From Deltaproteobacteria bacterium (GTDB lineage: Bacteria > Desulfobacterota > GWC2-55-46 > DRQE01), in contig JACRCB010000138.1 of NCBI GenBank assembly GCA_016219165.1, positions 1-18,964 on the forward strand: a stretch of 18,964 bases of DNA. Direction: 5' to 3'. The notes beneath the pieces are model-generated. The model ran no database searches. It was not told the DNA's origin and worked only from the letters and a program-made list of their open reading frames with translations. Within the stretch, counting starts at the first letter, position 1. Every line of letters begins with the position of its first letter. This document shows, piece by piece, positions 6,967 to 13,690 of the stretch. The position numbers were made by a program, and so were the translations under genes.

Positions 6967-8373
6967 ATGAAAAGGTCTATAGTCCTTATCGTCGACGATG
7001 ACCCGGGGGTGAGGGACACCCTTGAGACAATCCTCAAGGACTGCTATGAGACGGTTTCGGTCTCAAACGGTCTTGAGGCCATCGAGGTCGTCAAATCCAT
7101 GCCCATCGACCTTGTTCTTATGGACATCAACCTTCCGCACATGGACGGCTTCAAGGCGATGGGGGAGATAAAAAAGGCCGATAATGACGTGGGCATACTG
7201 GTCGTCTCCGCTACAGACAACGCCCAGAAGGCGGTCCATGCCCTTAATATCGGGGCTTACGATTACATCGTGAAACCTTTTGAGACCGAAGACCTCCTTT
7301 TGAAGGTCAGACGCTATGCCGATAAATTGAGCCTTAAAAGGGACGTTCTGTTTTTAAAGGAGGAACTGCGGAAAAACCTCGGCTACGGGGAGATAATAAG
7401 CAGAACCCCGGTCATGAGGAAGGTCTTTGAACTCGTGAAAAAGGTCAGCGCCACGGCATCGAGCGTGCTCATAACCGGGGAGAGCGGCACCGGGAAGGAA
7501 CTTATTGCGAGGGCGATACAGAGGCTCGGGCCGAGGAAGGACAGGCCCTTTATCGCGGTTAACTGCGGGGCCGTCCCCGCGGAACTCATGGAGAGCGAAC
7601 TCTTCGGTTACGAGAAGGGCGCATTCACGGGCGCACACGCAACCCGGATAGGCAAGTTCGAATACGCCGACGGCGGCACCGTATTCCTGGACGAGGTCTC
7701 AACCCTTCCCCTCCATCTTCAGGCAAAACTCCTGCGTGTGCTTCAGGAGAAATCGTTTGAGAGGGTCGGCGGCAACAGGGAGATAAACGTGGACATAAGG
7801 GTACTGGCCGCCACAAACATAAACATCGAGGAGGCGGTCAAAAGAGGCAGGTTCAGGGAAGACCTTTACTACAGGCTCAAGGTCGTCCCCATAGAGCTGC
7901 CTCCCCTCAGAGACAGGAAAGAGGACATACCGCTTCTTGCAGAATACTTCCTCGAAAGGCATTGCAAAAAGTGCAACAAGACCGTAAAGGGGATATCGGG
8001 CGCCGCCATTTCTCTTCTATCGCAATACCCCTGGCCCGGCAACGTAAGGGAGCTCGAAAACCTCATCGAAAGGCTCGTAGTGCTCGCAAAGGACGGAAGC
8101 GAGATAACATGCGACGACATACCGCTCGAGGTAGTATGCCCGGAGGCGGAAACGCTGAAGTTCGGGGGCGAGGTAGAGGATTTCAGGAAGGCGACGAGGG
8201 CCTTTGAGAGGCGTTTCATAATAAATATCCTGACAAAGGCCAACTGGAACCGCACCCTTGCCTCGGACATCATGAAGGTTCACAGGAATACGCTTCTCCA
8301 TAAGATGAAGGAACTCGGCATAGATAACCTCCATCCCTCACGCAGGGGGAGGACGAGGATTGCCGGTATATGA
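6967..8373 (+). CDS. Sigma-54-dependent response regulator (NtrC/AtoC-like)
   Basis: This 468-residue activator has a receiver domain (VDDDPG near the start, phospho-acceptor D53 in LMDINLPHMDG, YIVKPFE). Its AAA+ domain has the canonical Walker A GESGTGKE and sigma-54 contact loop GAFTGA (residues 218-223), plus FREDLYYRLKV. The C-terminal helix-turn-helix is ANWNRTLASDIMKVHRNTLLHKMKELGI-like. A GTG at 6892 is in frame, but ATG 6967 begins right at the receiver fold (MKRSIVLIVDDD) and is preferred. No kinase lies next to it, so it is either an orphan regulator or shares NtrY. Its target genes are not evident here. Confidence 0.93.
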   Translation: MKRSIVLIVDDDPGVRDTLETILKDCYETVSVSNGLEAIEVVKSMPIDLVLMDINLPHMDGFKAMGEIKKADNDVGILVVSATDNAQKAVHALNIGAYDYIVKPFETEDLLLKVRRYADKLSLKRDVLFLKEELRKNLGYGEIISRTPVMRKVFELVKKVSATASSVLITGESGTGKELIARAIQRLGPRKDRPFIAVNCGAVPAELMESELFGYEKGAFTGAHATRIGKFEYADGGTVFLDEVSTLPLHLQAKLLRVLQEKSFERVGGNREINVDIRVLAATNINIEEAVKRGRFREDLYYRLKVVPIELPPLRDRKEDIPLLAEYFLERHCKKCNKTVKGISGAAISLLSQYPWPGNVRELENLIERLVVLAKDGSEITCDDIPLEVVCPEAETLKFGGEVEDFRKATRAFERRFIINILTKANWNRTLASDIMKVHRNTLLHKMKELGIDNLHPSRRGRTRIAGI

Positions 8374-8406
8374 AGGAAACAAAGCGCGCGGGGCCGGAAA
8401 AGGTGA

Positions 8407-8434
8407 AACTCCGCCGACAGGAGTCGGCGGAGTT
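8407..8434 (+). repeat. Perfect 12-bp hairpin with AGGA loop
   Basis: The arms AACTCCGCCGAC (8407-8418) and GTCGGCGGAGTT (8423-8434) are perfect reverse complements around the loop AGGA. The hairpin begins 33 bases after the stop of the sigma-54 activator gene. There is no T-run after it, so termination is possible but not typical. The same loop and closing bases (GACAGGAGTC) recur in the hairpin at 8483-8502. Confidence 0.6.
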
Positions 8435-8439
8435 CTTTG

Positions 8440-8475
8440 GGCTGCAAGCCTTCGGCTTGAGTCCTTCGGACAGCC
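8440..8475 (+). other. Possible branched RNA structure between two AGGA hairpins
   Basis: CAAGCC/GGCTTG (8445-8450 and 8454-8459) and GTCC/GGAC (8461-8464 and 8468-8471), each with a TTC loop, sit side by side. They are enclosed by GGCT (8440-8443) and AGCC (8472-8475). This would fold as a small three-way junction if transcribed. It was derived by eye; no folding energy was computed. Confidence 0.35.
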
Positions 8476-8482
8476 GCTGCAC

Positions 8483-8506
8483 CACCAGACAGGAGTCCGG
8501 TGTTTT
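8483..8506 (+). terminator. Candidate intrinsic terminator with AGGA loop before yebC
   Basis: CACCAGAC (8483-8490) pairs with GTCCGGTG (8495-8502) around the loop AGGA with a single A-C mismatch, and TTTT follows at 8503-8506. This could end the transcript of the upstream sigma-54 activator. The T-run is short, so the call is tentative. Confidence 0.4.
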
Positions 8507-8580
8507 ATGCGGCAAAATAATCCCGCTTTGCGCCCCATGCCTTTTCAGGAAGGCTCGAATACCTTCGGGGATGTGAAAAG

Positions 8581-9333
8581 ATGTCGGGACATTCGAGATG
8601 GGCCAACATAAAGCACAAGAAGGCGCGCAGCGACGCCAAAAAAGGGGAGTCCTTTACAAAACTCGTGAAAGAGATAACGGTAGCCGCAAAACTCGGCGGG
8701 GGAGACCCCTCTGCCAACCCGCGCCTGAGGACCGCCATAGAAAAGGCAAAGGCCGAAAATCTTCCTTCTGAAAACATCGACAGGGCCGTTAAGAAAGGAA
8801 CGGGCGAGCTCTTCGGGGTAAGTTACGAAGAAGGCGCCTATGAGGGTTACGGCCCCTGCGGGGTTGCCGTCCTTGTCAATTACATGACCGACAATAAGAA
8901 CAGGACCGTCTCCGAGGTCAGGCGCGTTTTTACCAAATTCGGCGGAAGGCTGGGAGAGAGCGGCTCGGTCGGATGGCTGTTCGAAAAGAGGGGTTTTTTT
9001 ACTTTCGCCGCCGGCCCCATAGACGAGGAGAAACTTATGGAGGCCGCGCTTGCGGCCGGCGCCGAGGACGTTATCCCCAACAAGGAAGACGGGGTGTTTG
9101 AGGTCTATTCGGACCCCGCGGATTTCCATAAGGTGAAATCCCTTCTTGACTCGATGGGGCTTAACTACCTGACCTCCGGGATAAGCATGATACCTAAATC
9201 AACCGTCCGCATGGAGGGCGGGGCTGCGCAGATGGTATTGAGGTTCGTGGAAGAACTCGAAGACCTCGATGATGTTCAGGATGTGTATTCGAACTTCGAT
9301 ATACCGGCCTCTGAGATGGAAAAGGTGGCATAG
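8581..9333 (+). CDS. yebC: YebC/PmpR family DNA-binding regulatory protein
   Basis: This 250-residue protein starts with the hallmark MSGHSRWANIKHKK and continues with the family features LRTAIEKAKAENLPSENIDRAVKKG and YEGYGPCGVAVLV. It is full length. YebC/PmpR proteins bind DNA as transcriptional regulators in some bacteria, and family members have also been linked to ribosomal handling of difficult nascent chains. The gene sits just upstream of ruvC, as in many bacteria. A GGGGAT sequence at 8567-8572 is the likely ribosome-binding site. The 207-base gap before it is unusually rich in hairpins, which may affect its expression. Confidence 0.96.
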   Translation: MSGHSRWANIKHKKARSDAKKGESFTKLVKEITVAAKLGGGDPSANPRLRTAIEKAKAENLPSENIDRAVKKGTGELFGVSYEEGAYEGYGPCGVAVLVNYMTDNKNRTVSEVRRVFTKFGGRLGESGSVGWLFEKRGFFTFAAGPIDEEKLMEAALAAGAEDVIPNKEDGVFEVYSDPADFHKVKSLLDSMGLNYLTSGISMIPKSTVRMEGGAAQMVLRFVEELEDLDDVQDVYSNFDIPASEMEKVA

Positions 9334-9373
9334 GCATAGACATCTTAAATAGGGCTCCCGTAACCGGCTCCCC

Positions 9374-9393
9374 ATTCCGGCAGGGCCCGGAAT
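9374..9393 (+). other. Hairpin between yebC and ruvC
   Basis: ATTCCGG (9374-9380) and CCGGAAT (9387-9393) form a 7-bp stem with a six-base loop, 19 bases before the ruvC start. The sequence after it (CCTTTG) has no proper T-run, so this is a weak attenuator candidate only. Confidence 0.3.
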
Positions 9394-9411
9394 CCTTTGA
9401 AGGGAAGACAA

Positions 9412-9945
9412 GTGAAGGTACTGGGAATAGACCCCGGCACACGGGTTACAGGCTACGGCGTTGTGGAAAACGGCAGGAACGGAAGGCTTATCCATGTGTG
9501 CGACGGGGAGATAAGGGGAAACCCCAGGGACGGCCTTCCGGAAAGGCTCCTTAAGATTTCGGACTCCGTAAAAAAGGTCATGGAGGAATTTAGTCCTGAC
9601 TGCGTTTCGGTTGAGTCGGTATTCTTCGGCCCCAACGTAAGGAGCGCCGTTGCGCTCAGCCATGCCCGGGGGGTTATTCTCTTGGCGGCGGCGGGATGCG
9701 GTGTCAAGATATTCGAGTACGGGGCAACGAGGATAAAGCAGGCGGTTACAGGTTACGGCGGCGCCACAAAAGAACAGGTGCAGAAGATGGTGTCCATGCT
9801 CCTTAAGACCGGCGAAAAAAGAAGCCCGGATGCGTCCGATGCCCTTGCCGCGGCAATATGCCACATACACCACTCCTGCGGACTCTCAGCGGCGTTGTTG
9901 CGCCATGACGGGAGGGGATTCCCCCGGGAGCGCAAGGAAAGATAA
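9412..9945 (+). CDS. ruvC: Holliday junction resolvase RuvC
   Basis: This 177-residue nuclease cuts Holliday junctions after RuvAB branch migration. The catalytic acidic residues are all visible: D7 (GIDPGTRVTGYG), E68 (VESVFFGPN), and D140 and D143 (SPDASDALAAAICH). Its length is normal for the family. An upstream TTG at 9397 is in frame, but GTG 9412 puts the catalytic D7 in the usual place and has AGGGAAG about 6 bases before it. The gene is followed by a hairpin with a T-run and then ruvA, so ruvC may be partly separated from ruvAB in transcription. Confidence 0.96.
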   Translation: MKVLGIDPGTRVTGYGVVENGRNGRLIHVCDGEIRGNPRDGLPERLLKISDSVKKVMEEFSPDCVSVESVFFGPNVRSAVALSHARGVILLAAAGCGVKIFEYGATRIKQAVTGYGGATKEQVQKMVSMLLKTGEKRSPDASDALAAAICHIHHSCGLSAALLRHDGRGFPRERKER

Positions 9946-9960
9946 AGATATGAATAAGCC

Positions 9961-9982
9961 CGCCGCTTCCGCCGGCGTTTTT
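9961..9982 (+). terminator. Small GC-rich hairpin with T-run between ruvC and ruvA
   Basis: CGCCG (9961-9965) pairs with CGGCG (9973-9977) across a seven-base loop, and five Ts follow at 9978-9982. The stem is only 5 bp, so it may be a weak terminator or attenuator 15 bases after the ruvC stop codon. Confidence 0.35.
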
Positions 9983-10029
9983 CCCGGAAGCGGTATAGGT
10001 TATAGCGAAAGGACCGGTTTCCCGGAAGC
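9980..10029 (+). repeat. 12-bp direct repeat carrying a TTCCCGGAA dyad upstream of ruvA
   Basis: TTTCCCGGAAGC occurs at 9980-9991 and again at 10018-10029, 38 bases apart. Each copy contains the near-palindrome TTCCCGGAA. The second copy carries GGAAG, the probable ruvA ribosome-binding site. It may be a small duplication of the start region or a pair of operator half-sites; no known operator was recognised. Confidence 0.4.
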
Positions 10030-10037
10030 CCGAAAAA

Positions 10038-10625
10038 ATGATAGCGAGAGTCAACGGCATACTCGTTTCCAAGTCGCCCGATGCGGCGGTTGTGGACGTT
10101 GGGGGCGTTGGATATGAGGTCTTTATACCTCTTTCCACTTATTATAAACTTCCCGACAAGGACGAGCCGGTAGTCCTTAGGACCACGGCCTTCATAAGAG
10201 ACGACTCAATCCAGTTATACGGTTTTTTTACACAGGAGGAAAAAGACCTCTTCACGCTCCTCATCACGGTTGCCGGCATAGGGCCGAGGCTCTCGCGCAA
10301 CATCCTTTCCGGCATAACCCCGGACGCGCTTACATCCGCCATAGCGCGCGGGGATATAGTTGCGCTTGTGGCCCTCCCAGGTGTTGGCAAGAAAACCGCA
10401 GAAAGGATTGTGCTCGAACTCAAAGATAAAATAGTATCCCGCGGCGGAAAGGAAAAAGGCCCCGTTGTCAAGCTCGAGCCGGTTCTGACGGATGCCATTT
10501 CCGCCCTCAAAAACCTGGGCTACAGGGAGAAGGATGCCGAGGCCGCCGCTCTGAAGGCAAAAAAGGAGTGCGCCCACGGCGCAGGGGTGGAGGAGATTAT
10601 AAGAAAGGCGCTCAGGGCACTTTAA
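10038..10625 (+). CDS. ruvA: Holliday junction branch migration protein RuvA
   Basis: This 195-residue protein has the expected OB-fold N-terminal domain (MIARVNGILVSKSPDAAVVDVGGVGYEV-like) and two helix-hairpin-helix motifs (VAGIGPRLSRNILSG and LPGVGKKTAERIVLELKDK). The small C-terminal domain III (ALKNLGYREKDAEAA) contacts RuvB. RuvA binds the four-way junction and loads RuvB rings. GGAAG at 10024-10028 is the likely ribosome-binding site for the ATG at 10038. It is followed 148 bases later by ruvB, with an unusual repeat tract between them. Confidence 0.96.
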   Translation: MIARVNGILVSKSPDAAVVDVGGVGYEVFIPLSTYYKLPDKDEPVVLRTTAFIRDDSIQLYGFFTQEEKDLFTLLITVAGIGPRLSRNILSGITPDALTSAIARGDIVALVALPGVGKKTAERIVLELKDKIVSRGGKEKGPVVKLEPVLTDAISALKNLGYREKDAEAAALKAKKECAHGAGVEEIIRKALRAL

Positions 10626-10664
10626 GGTGAGACGCGGGGTGAACCCACGGTAGCCTCCCCGGAA

Positions 10665-10687
10665 AACAGGGATTATAAAAACCTGTT
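10665..10687 (+). other. Weak hairpin in the ruvA-ruvB gap
   Basis: AACAGG (10665-10670) and CCTGTT (10682-10687) can pair across an 11-base AT-rich loop. No T-run follows. It is noted because it stands between ruvA and the repeat tract in front of ruvB. Confidence 0.25.
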
Positions 10688-10709
10688 ACGGAGCGCCGCA
10701 GCAGGGTTG

Positions 10710-10768
10710 TTTATGGAGTTTATGGAGTTTATGGAGTTTAGGGAGTTTAGGGAGTTTAGGGAGTTTAT
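10710..10768 (+). repeat. 9-bp tandem repeat (six copies) upstream of ruvB
   Basis: Three copies of TTTATGGAG (10710-10736) are followed by three of TTTAGGGAG (10737-10763) and a partial copy (TTTAT, 10764-10768). The change from T to G at one position is shared by all three later copies, as expected if the array grew by two rounds of slippage. Each unit contains a Shine-Dalgarno-like GGAG, and the last one (10760-10763) lies 10 bases before the ruvB ATG. The unit length is a multiple of three, so reading frames stay open through it. Confidence 0.85.
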
Positions 10769-10781
10769 AGCGGATGGATGA
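10713..10781 (+). CDS. Candidate leader peptide (MEF)3(REF)3 overlapping the ruvB start
   Basis: The tandem repeat can be read as a 22-residue open frame from ATG 10713: MEF three times, REF three times, then IADG and a TGA at 10779-10781. AGGG at 10703-10706 is 6 bases before the first ATG. The frame is not that of ruvB and overlaps its start by 8 bases, a geometry compatible with translational coupling. No homologue is recognised. The alternative is that the repeat is simply a non-coding slippage tract which happens to stay open in one frame; this is equally or more likely. Confidence 0.25.
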   Translation: MEFMEFMEFREFREFREFIADG

Positions 10782-11820
10782 GCAGGTGGATGAAAGGGAT
10801 ATCGCGCTGTCAAGACTTCCCGCGGACGAGGTTTTCGAGGCCACACTCCGTCCCAGGACCCTTTCCGAGTACATAGGGCAGGAAAAGGTCAAGGAGAACC
10901 TCAAGGTGTTCATAGAGGCCGCAAGGAAGAGATGCGAGCCCCTCGACCATGTATTGTTTTACGGCCCTCCGGGGCTCGGGAAAACGACCCTTGCGCACGT
11001 AATCTCGAATGAACTCGGCGCCAACATAAGGGTCAGTTCCGGGCCGGCGATAGAGAAGACAGGGGACCTCGCGGCGATACTTACGAACCTCGAAGACAGG
11101 GACGTCCTCTTCATAGACGAAATCCACCGGCTGCCCAATGTCGTCGAGGAGATACTCTACCCCGCGATGGAGGACTTCAATATCGATATCATCATAGGGC
11201 AGGGGCCTTCGGCAAGAAGCATCAAACTCGATATCCCGCATTTCACCCTCATCGGCGCGACGACAAGGGCGGGGTTGCTGACCTCCCCTTTGAGGGACAG
11301 GTTCGGCGTCATTGTAAGGTTGGATTTCTATAATCCCCCGGAACTCAAGGCGATAGTCGAGCGTTCAAGTTCCATACTCGGCATAGAGATAACGGAAGAC
11401 GGCTCGTTCGAAATCGCCCGGAGGTCGAGGGGCACCCCGAGGATTGCAAACAGGATATTAAAGAGGGTGAGGGATTATGCCGAGGTCAAATGCGACGGGG
11501 TCATAACGAAAGAGGTTGCGGATAAGGCGTTAAGGATGCTCGAGATAGATTCCCGCGGGTTCGATAAGATGGACAGAAGGATACTCCTCACCATAATAGA
11601 CAAGTTCGGCGGCGGCCCGGTCGGGGTGGAAACGCTTTCTACCGCGCTCCATGAGGACAAGGACTCCATTGAGGACCTCTATGAACCTTTTCTTACGCAG
11701 GAGGGATTCCTTCAGAGGACCCCGAGGGGAAGGGTTGCAACGAAACTCGCCTACGAACACATGGGAAGGGGGTCAGAAAAGAAAGACGATGGCGAGAGCG
11801 GGCAGGGAAAACTCTTGTAG
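10774..11820 (+). CDS. ruvB: Holliday junction branch migration ATPase RuvB
   Basis: This 348-residue AAA+ motor has the RuvB start (LRPRTLSEYIGQEKVKENL), Walker A GPPGLGKTT, Walker B LFIDEIHRLP and sensor 1 GATTRAG. The small domain follows with SRGTPRIANRIL, then a C-terminal winged helix (FLQRTPRGRVATKLAYEHMG). Its length is normal. As hexameric rings it pumps DNA through the RuvA-bound junction. ATG 10774 follows the repeated GGAG tract, and a second ATG 4 bases later is out of frame. It ends 19 bases before queH, so the two may share a transcript. Confidence 0.97.
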   Translation: MDEQVDERDIALSRLPADEVFEATLRPRTLSEYIGQEKVKENLKVFIEAARKRCEPLDHVLFYGPPGLGKTTLAHVISNELGANIRVSSGPAIEKTGDLAAILTNLEDRDVLFIDEIHRLPNVVEEILYPAMEDFNIDIIIGQGPSARSIKLDIPHFTLIGATTRAGLLTSPLRDRFGVIVRLDFYNPPELKAIVERSSSILGIEITEDGSFEIARRSRGTPRIANRILKRVRDYAEVKCDGVITKEVADKALRMLEIDSRGFDKMDRRILLTIIDKFGGGPVGVETLSTALHEDKDSIEDLYEPFLTQEGFLQRTPRGRVATKLAYEHMGRGSEKKDDGESGQGKLL

Positions 11821-11839
11821 CGCGCTTAAGGGCAGGGGA

Positions 11840-12400
11840 ATGCATGGGGGGATGCTCGTCCACATGTGCTGCGGCCCGTGTTCGATATATCCCCTGACGA
11901 AGATTCTCGACGGGAGGTATGAGGTCTACGGCCTTTTTTACAATCCAAATATCCACCCCAGGAACGAATACAAAAAAAGGCTTGAAAGTGTAAAGAGGCT
12001 CGCCGGGCTTATGGGGGTGAATATCCTTTACTACGAGGATTATAACCCTGGGCCGTATTTCTCGGGGCTCCCGGCGGATATAAAATCCGTCCCAAAGGAT
12101 AAAAGGTGCGAATACTGTTACCTCTTCAGGCTCGAAAAAACCGCGGAGTTCGCAAAGAAAAACGGGTTTGCCGCATTCTCCTCCTCCCTTCTTTACAGTA
12201 GATACCAGAAACACGAACTTATAATCGCGCTTGGACTGGCGATGGAGAAAAAGCACGGCGTGCCGTTCTATCACGAGGATTTCAGGAAGGGGTGGAGAGA
12301 GGGGATAGAGGCCTCGAAGGGGATGGGGCTCTACAGGCAGAAATACTGCGGGTGCATATTCAGCATGATGGAAAGGGGCTCCCCCCCGGGCAAGGGATAA
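11840..12400 (+). CDS. queH: Epoxyqueuosine reductase QueH (DUF208)
   Basis: This 186-residue protein matches QueH, the non-B12 epoxyqueuosine reductase that completes queuosine in tRNA anticodons. It has an adjacent cysteine pair near the N-terminus (HMCCGPCS, C10 and C11), a CEYC pair (C90, C93) and YCGCIFS (C170, C172), which provide the iron-sulfur and redox cysteines typical of the family. FYNPNIHPRNEYKKR and FSSSLLYSRYQKHE are also family-like. The start is uncertain: ATG 11840 keeps the gene clear of ruvB, ATG 11852 is also possible (an AGGGGA lies 12 bases before it), and an upstream ATG at 11789 would overlap ruvB. No other queuosine gene is in the window. Confidence 0.9.
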   Translation: MHGGMLVHMCCGPCSIYPLTKILDGRYEVYGLFYNPNIHPRNEYKKRLESVKRLAGLMGVNILYYEDYNPGPYFSGLPADIKSVPKDKRCEYCYLFRLEKTAEFAKKNGFAAFSSSLLYSRYQKHELIIALGLAMEKKHGVPFYHEDFRKGWREGIEASKGMGLYRQKYCGCIFSMMERGSPPGKG

Positions 12401-12412
12401 CACGGGCAAAAG

Positions 12413-13618
12413 GTGGAAAAACTTTCGGTTGAGATAATAAAGAACGTCCCGGTCCACAGGCAGGGGGTGGAGATTGTCGAGCGTAAGGGCGTAGGCCACC
12501 CGGACTATATCTGCGATTCCGTGCTGGAGAGTATTTCCATCGCCCTCAGCAGGGCTTACATCGAGGAATTCGGCGACGTCCTCCACCACAATATAGACAA
12601 GGGGCTTCTCGTTGCGGGAGAGGTCGAAAAGGACTTCGGAGGGGGAAGGGTCGTAACCCCGATGGAATTCAACATAGGCGACAGGGCGACCTTCAGGGTC
12701 GGCAGGAAAGAGATTCCGGTAAAAGAGATAGCGGTGGAGAGTGTCAGGCAATGGTTCCGCGCAAACTTAAGGAAGGTGGACCCGGTCAGGCACGTTAAGA
12801 CAAGGGTCGTTCTTAAGCCCGGTTCCATGGAACTTGCCGGGATTTTCAAGGAAAAAGGCAGGACCAAGGGGGCAAACGACACCTCGGCGGCCGTTGGATA
12901 CGCCCCTTTTACTCCCACCGAAAAGGCCGTCTACGAATGTGAGAGGTTTCTGAACTCATCCGCTTTCAAGAGCGCCTTTCCGGAGACGGGCGAGGACGTT
13001 AAGGTGATGGGTGTAAGGAGTGCGTCGGAACTCGACCTTACCGTGGCTATGCCGCTCATGGCTTCGGAGGTAAAGAGCGAGAAAGAGTATTTCGAAAGGA
13101 AAGAAGCCATAATGAAGGCGCTTGGGGATTTTACCGGGGGACTCCCTTTCAGGCAAGTAAGGGTGAATTACAATACCCTCGATAAACCCGGAAGGGGCAA
13201 GGCCGGGGCGTATCTGACGCTTCTCGGGACATCGGCCGAGGATGCGGACTCGGGGCAGGTCGGGAGGGGAAACCGCATAAACGGGGTCATCTCGCTCATG
13301 AGGCCCATGGGCACCGAGGCCGCGGCCGGCAAAAACCCGGTGAGCCACGTCGGCAAAATCTACTCAATCCTCTCCCACCGCATGGCGCAGGAACTCTTTG
13401 AAAGGCTTGAAGGCGTGGAGGAGGTCTATGTGTGGTTGTTGAGCCAGATAGGCTCCCCCATAGACAGGCCCAAGAAGGTGGCCGTAGAGATAGTGCCCCA
13501 TAGAAAGTTGCACGAAAGGAAAGTGAAAAAAACCGTTTCCCGGATAACGGATGAGTTTCTCTCAGGCATAGAGGGTTTTACACGTGAACTTGCCAGGGGA
13601 GAGCATCCGGTATGCTGA
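12413..13618 (+). CDS. Archaeal-type S-adenosylmethionine synthetase
   Basis: This 401-residue enzyme makes S-adenosylmethionine from methionine and ATP. It belongs to the archaeal AdoMet synthetase family (PF01941-type), not the bacterial MetK family. Its start (VEIVERKGVGHPDYICD, with GHPD at residues 28-31) and later segments (HHNIDKGLLVAGEVE, KGANDTSAAVGYAPFTPTE, GRGNRINGVISLMRP, KNPVSHVGKIYS) are of that type. The length is normal. GTG 12413 is the chosen start, 12 bases after queH. The stop codon lies within the first copy of a 15-bp tandem repeat. Such enzymes are known in a minority of bacteria, so transfer from archaea in the lineage's past is plausible. Confidence 0.93.
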   Translation: MEKLSVEIIKNVPVHRQGVEIVERKGVGHPDYICDSVLESISIALSRAYIEEFGDVLHHNIDKGLLVAGEVEKDFGGGRVVTPMEFNIGDRATFRVGRKEIPVKEIAVESVRQWFRANLRKVDPVRHVKTRVVLKPGSMELAGIFKEKGRTKGANDTSAAVGYAPFTPTEKAVYECERFLNSSAFKSAFPETGEDVKVMGVRSASELDLTVAMPLMASEVKSEKEYFERKEAIMKALGDFTGGLPFRQVRVNYNTLDKPGRGKAGAYLTLLGTSAEDADSGQVGRGNRINGVISLMRPMGTEAAAGKNPVSHVGKIYSILSHRMAQELFERLEGVEEVYVWLLSQIGSPIDRPKKVAVEIVPHRKLHERKVKKTVSRITDEFLSGIEGFTRELARGEHPVC

Positions 13619-13669
13619 AGGTCCGTGTGCTGAATGTCCGTGTAGTGAAGGTCCGTGTGGTGAATGTCC
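13610..13669 (+). repeat. 15-bp tandem repeat (four copies) between the AdoMet synthetase and dksA-like genes
   Basis: Four imperfect copies follow the pattern G-T-x-T-x-x-TGAA-(G/T)-GTCC, starting at 13610, 13625, 13640 and 13655. Position 11 alternates G, T, G, T along the array, suggesting that a 30-bp pair was duplicated. The first copy contains the stop codon of the upstream gene, and because the unit is five codons long, the TGA recurs in the same frame in every copy. The array ends 8 bases before the AAGGAGG ribosome-binding site of the next gene. Confidence 0.85.
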
Positions 13670-13677
13670 GGGAACAT

Positions 13678-13684
13678 AAGGAGG
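13678..13684 (+). promoter_or_regulatory. Strong ribosome-binding site that fixes the dksA-like start
   Basis: AAGGAGG lies 6 bases before ATG 13691. An in-frame ATG at 13664, inside the last tandem repeat copy, has no such site, so it is rejected as the start. Confidence 0.75.
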
Positions 13685-13690
13685 CCGGGG

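Noticed and set aside
9950..10117. Small plus-strand open frame (55 codons) between ruvC and ruvA, preceded by AAGGAAAG
   Set aside because: It has a plausible ribosome-binding site but overlaps ruvA by 80 bases out of frame, contains the hairpin and direct repeat, and shows no recognisable protein features. It remains a remote leader-peptide possibility.
11693..12751. Minus-strand open frame (352 codons) opposite ruvB, queH and the AdoMet synthetase gene
   Set aside because: It is antisense to three well-supported genes, has no recognisable domain, and such frames are common in sequence with few antisense stops.
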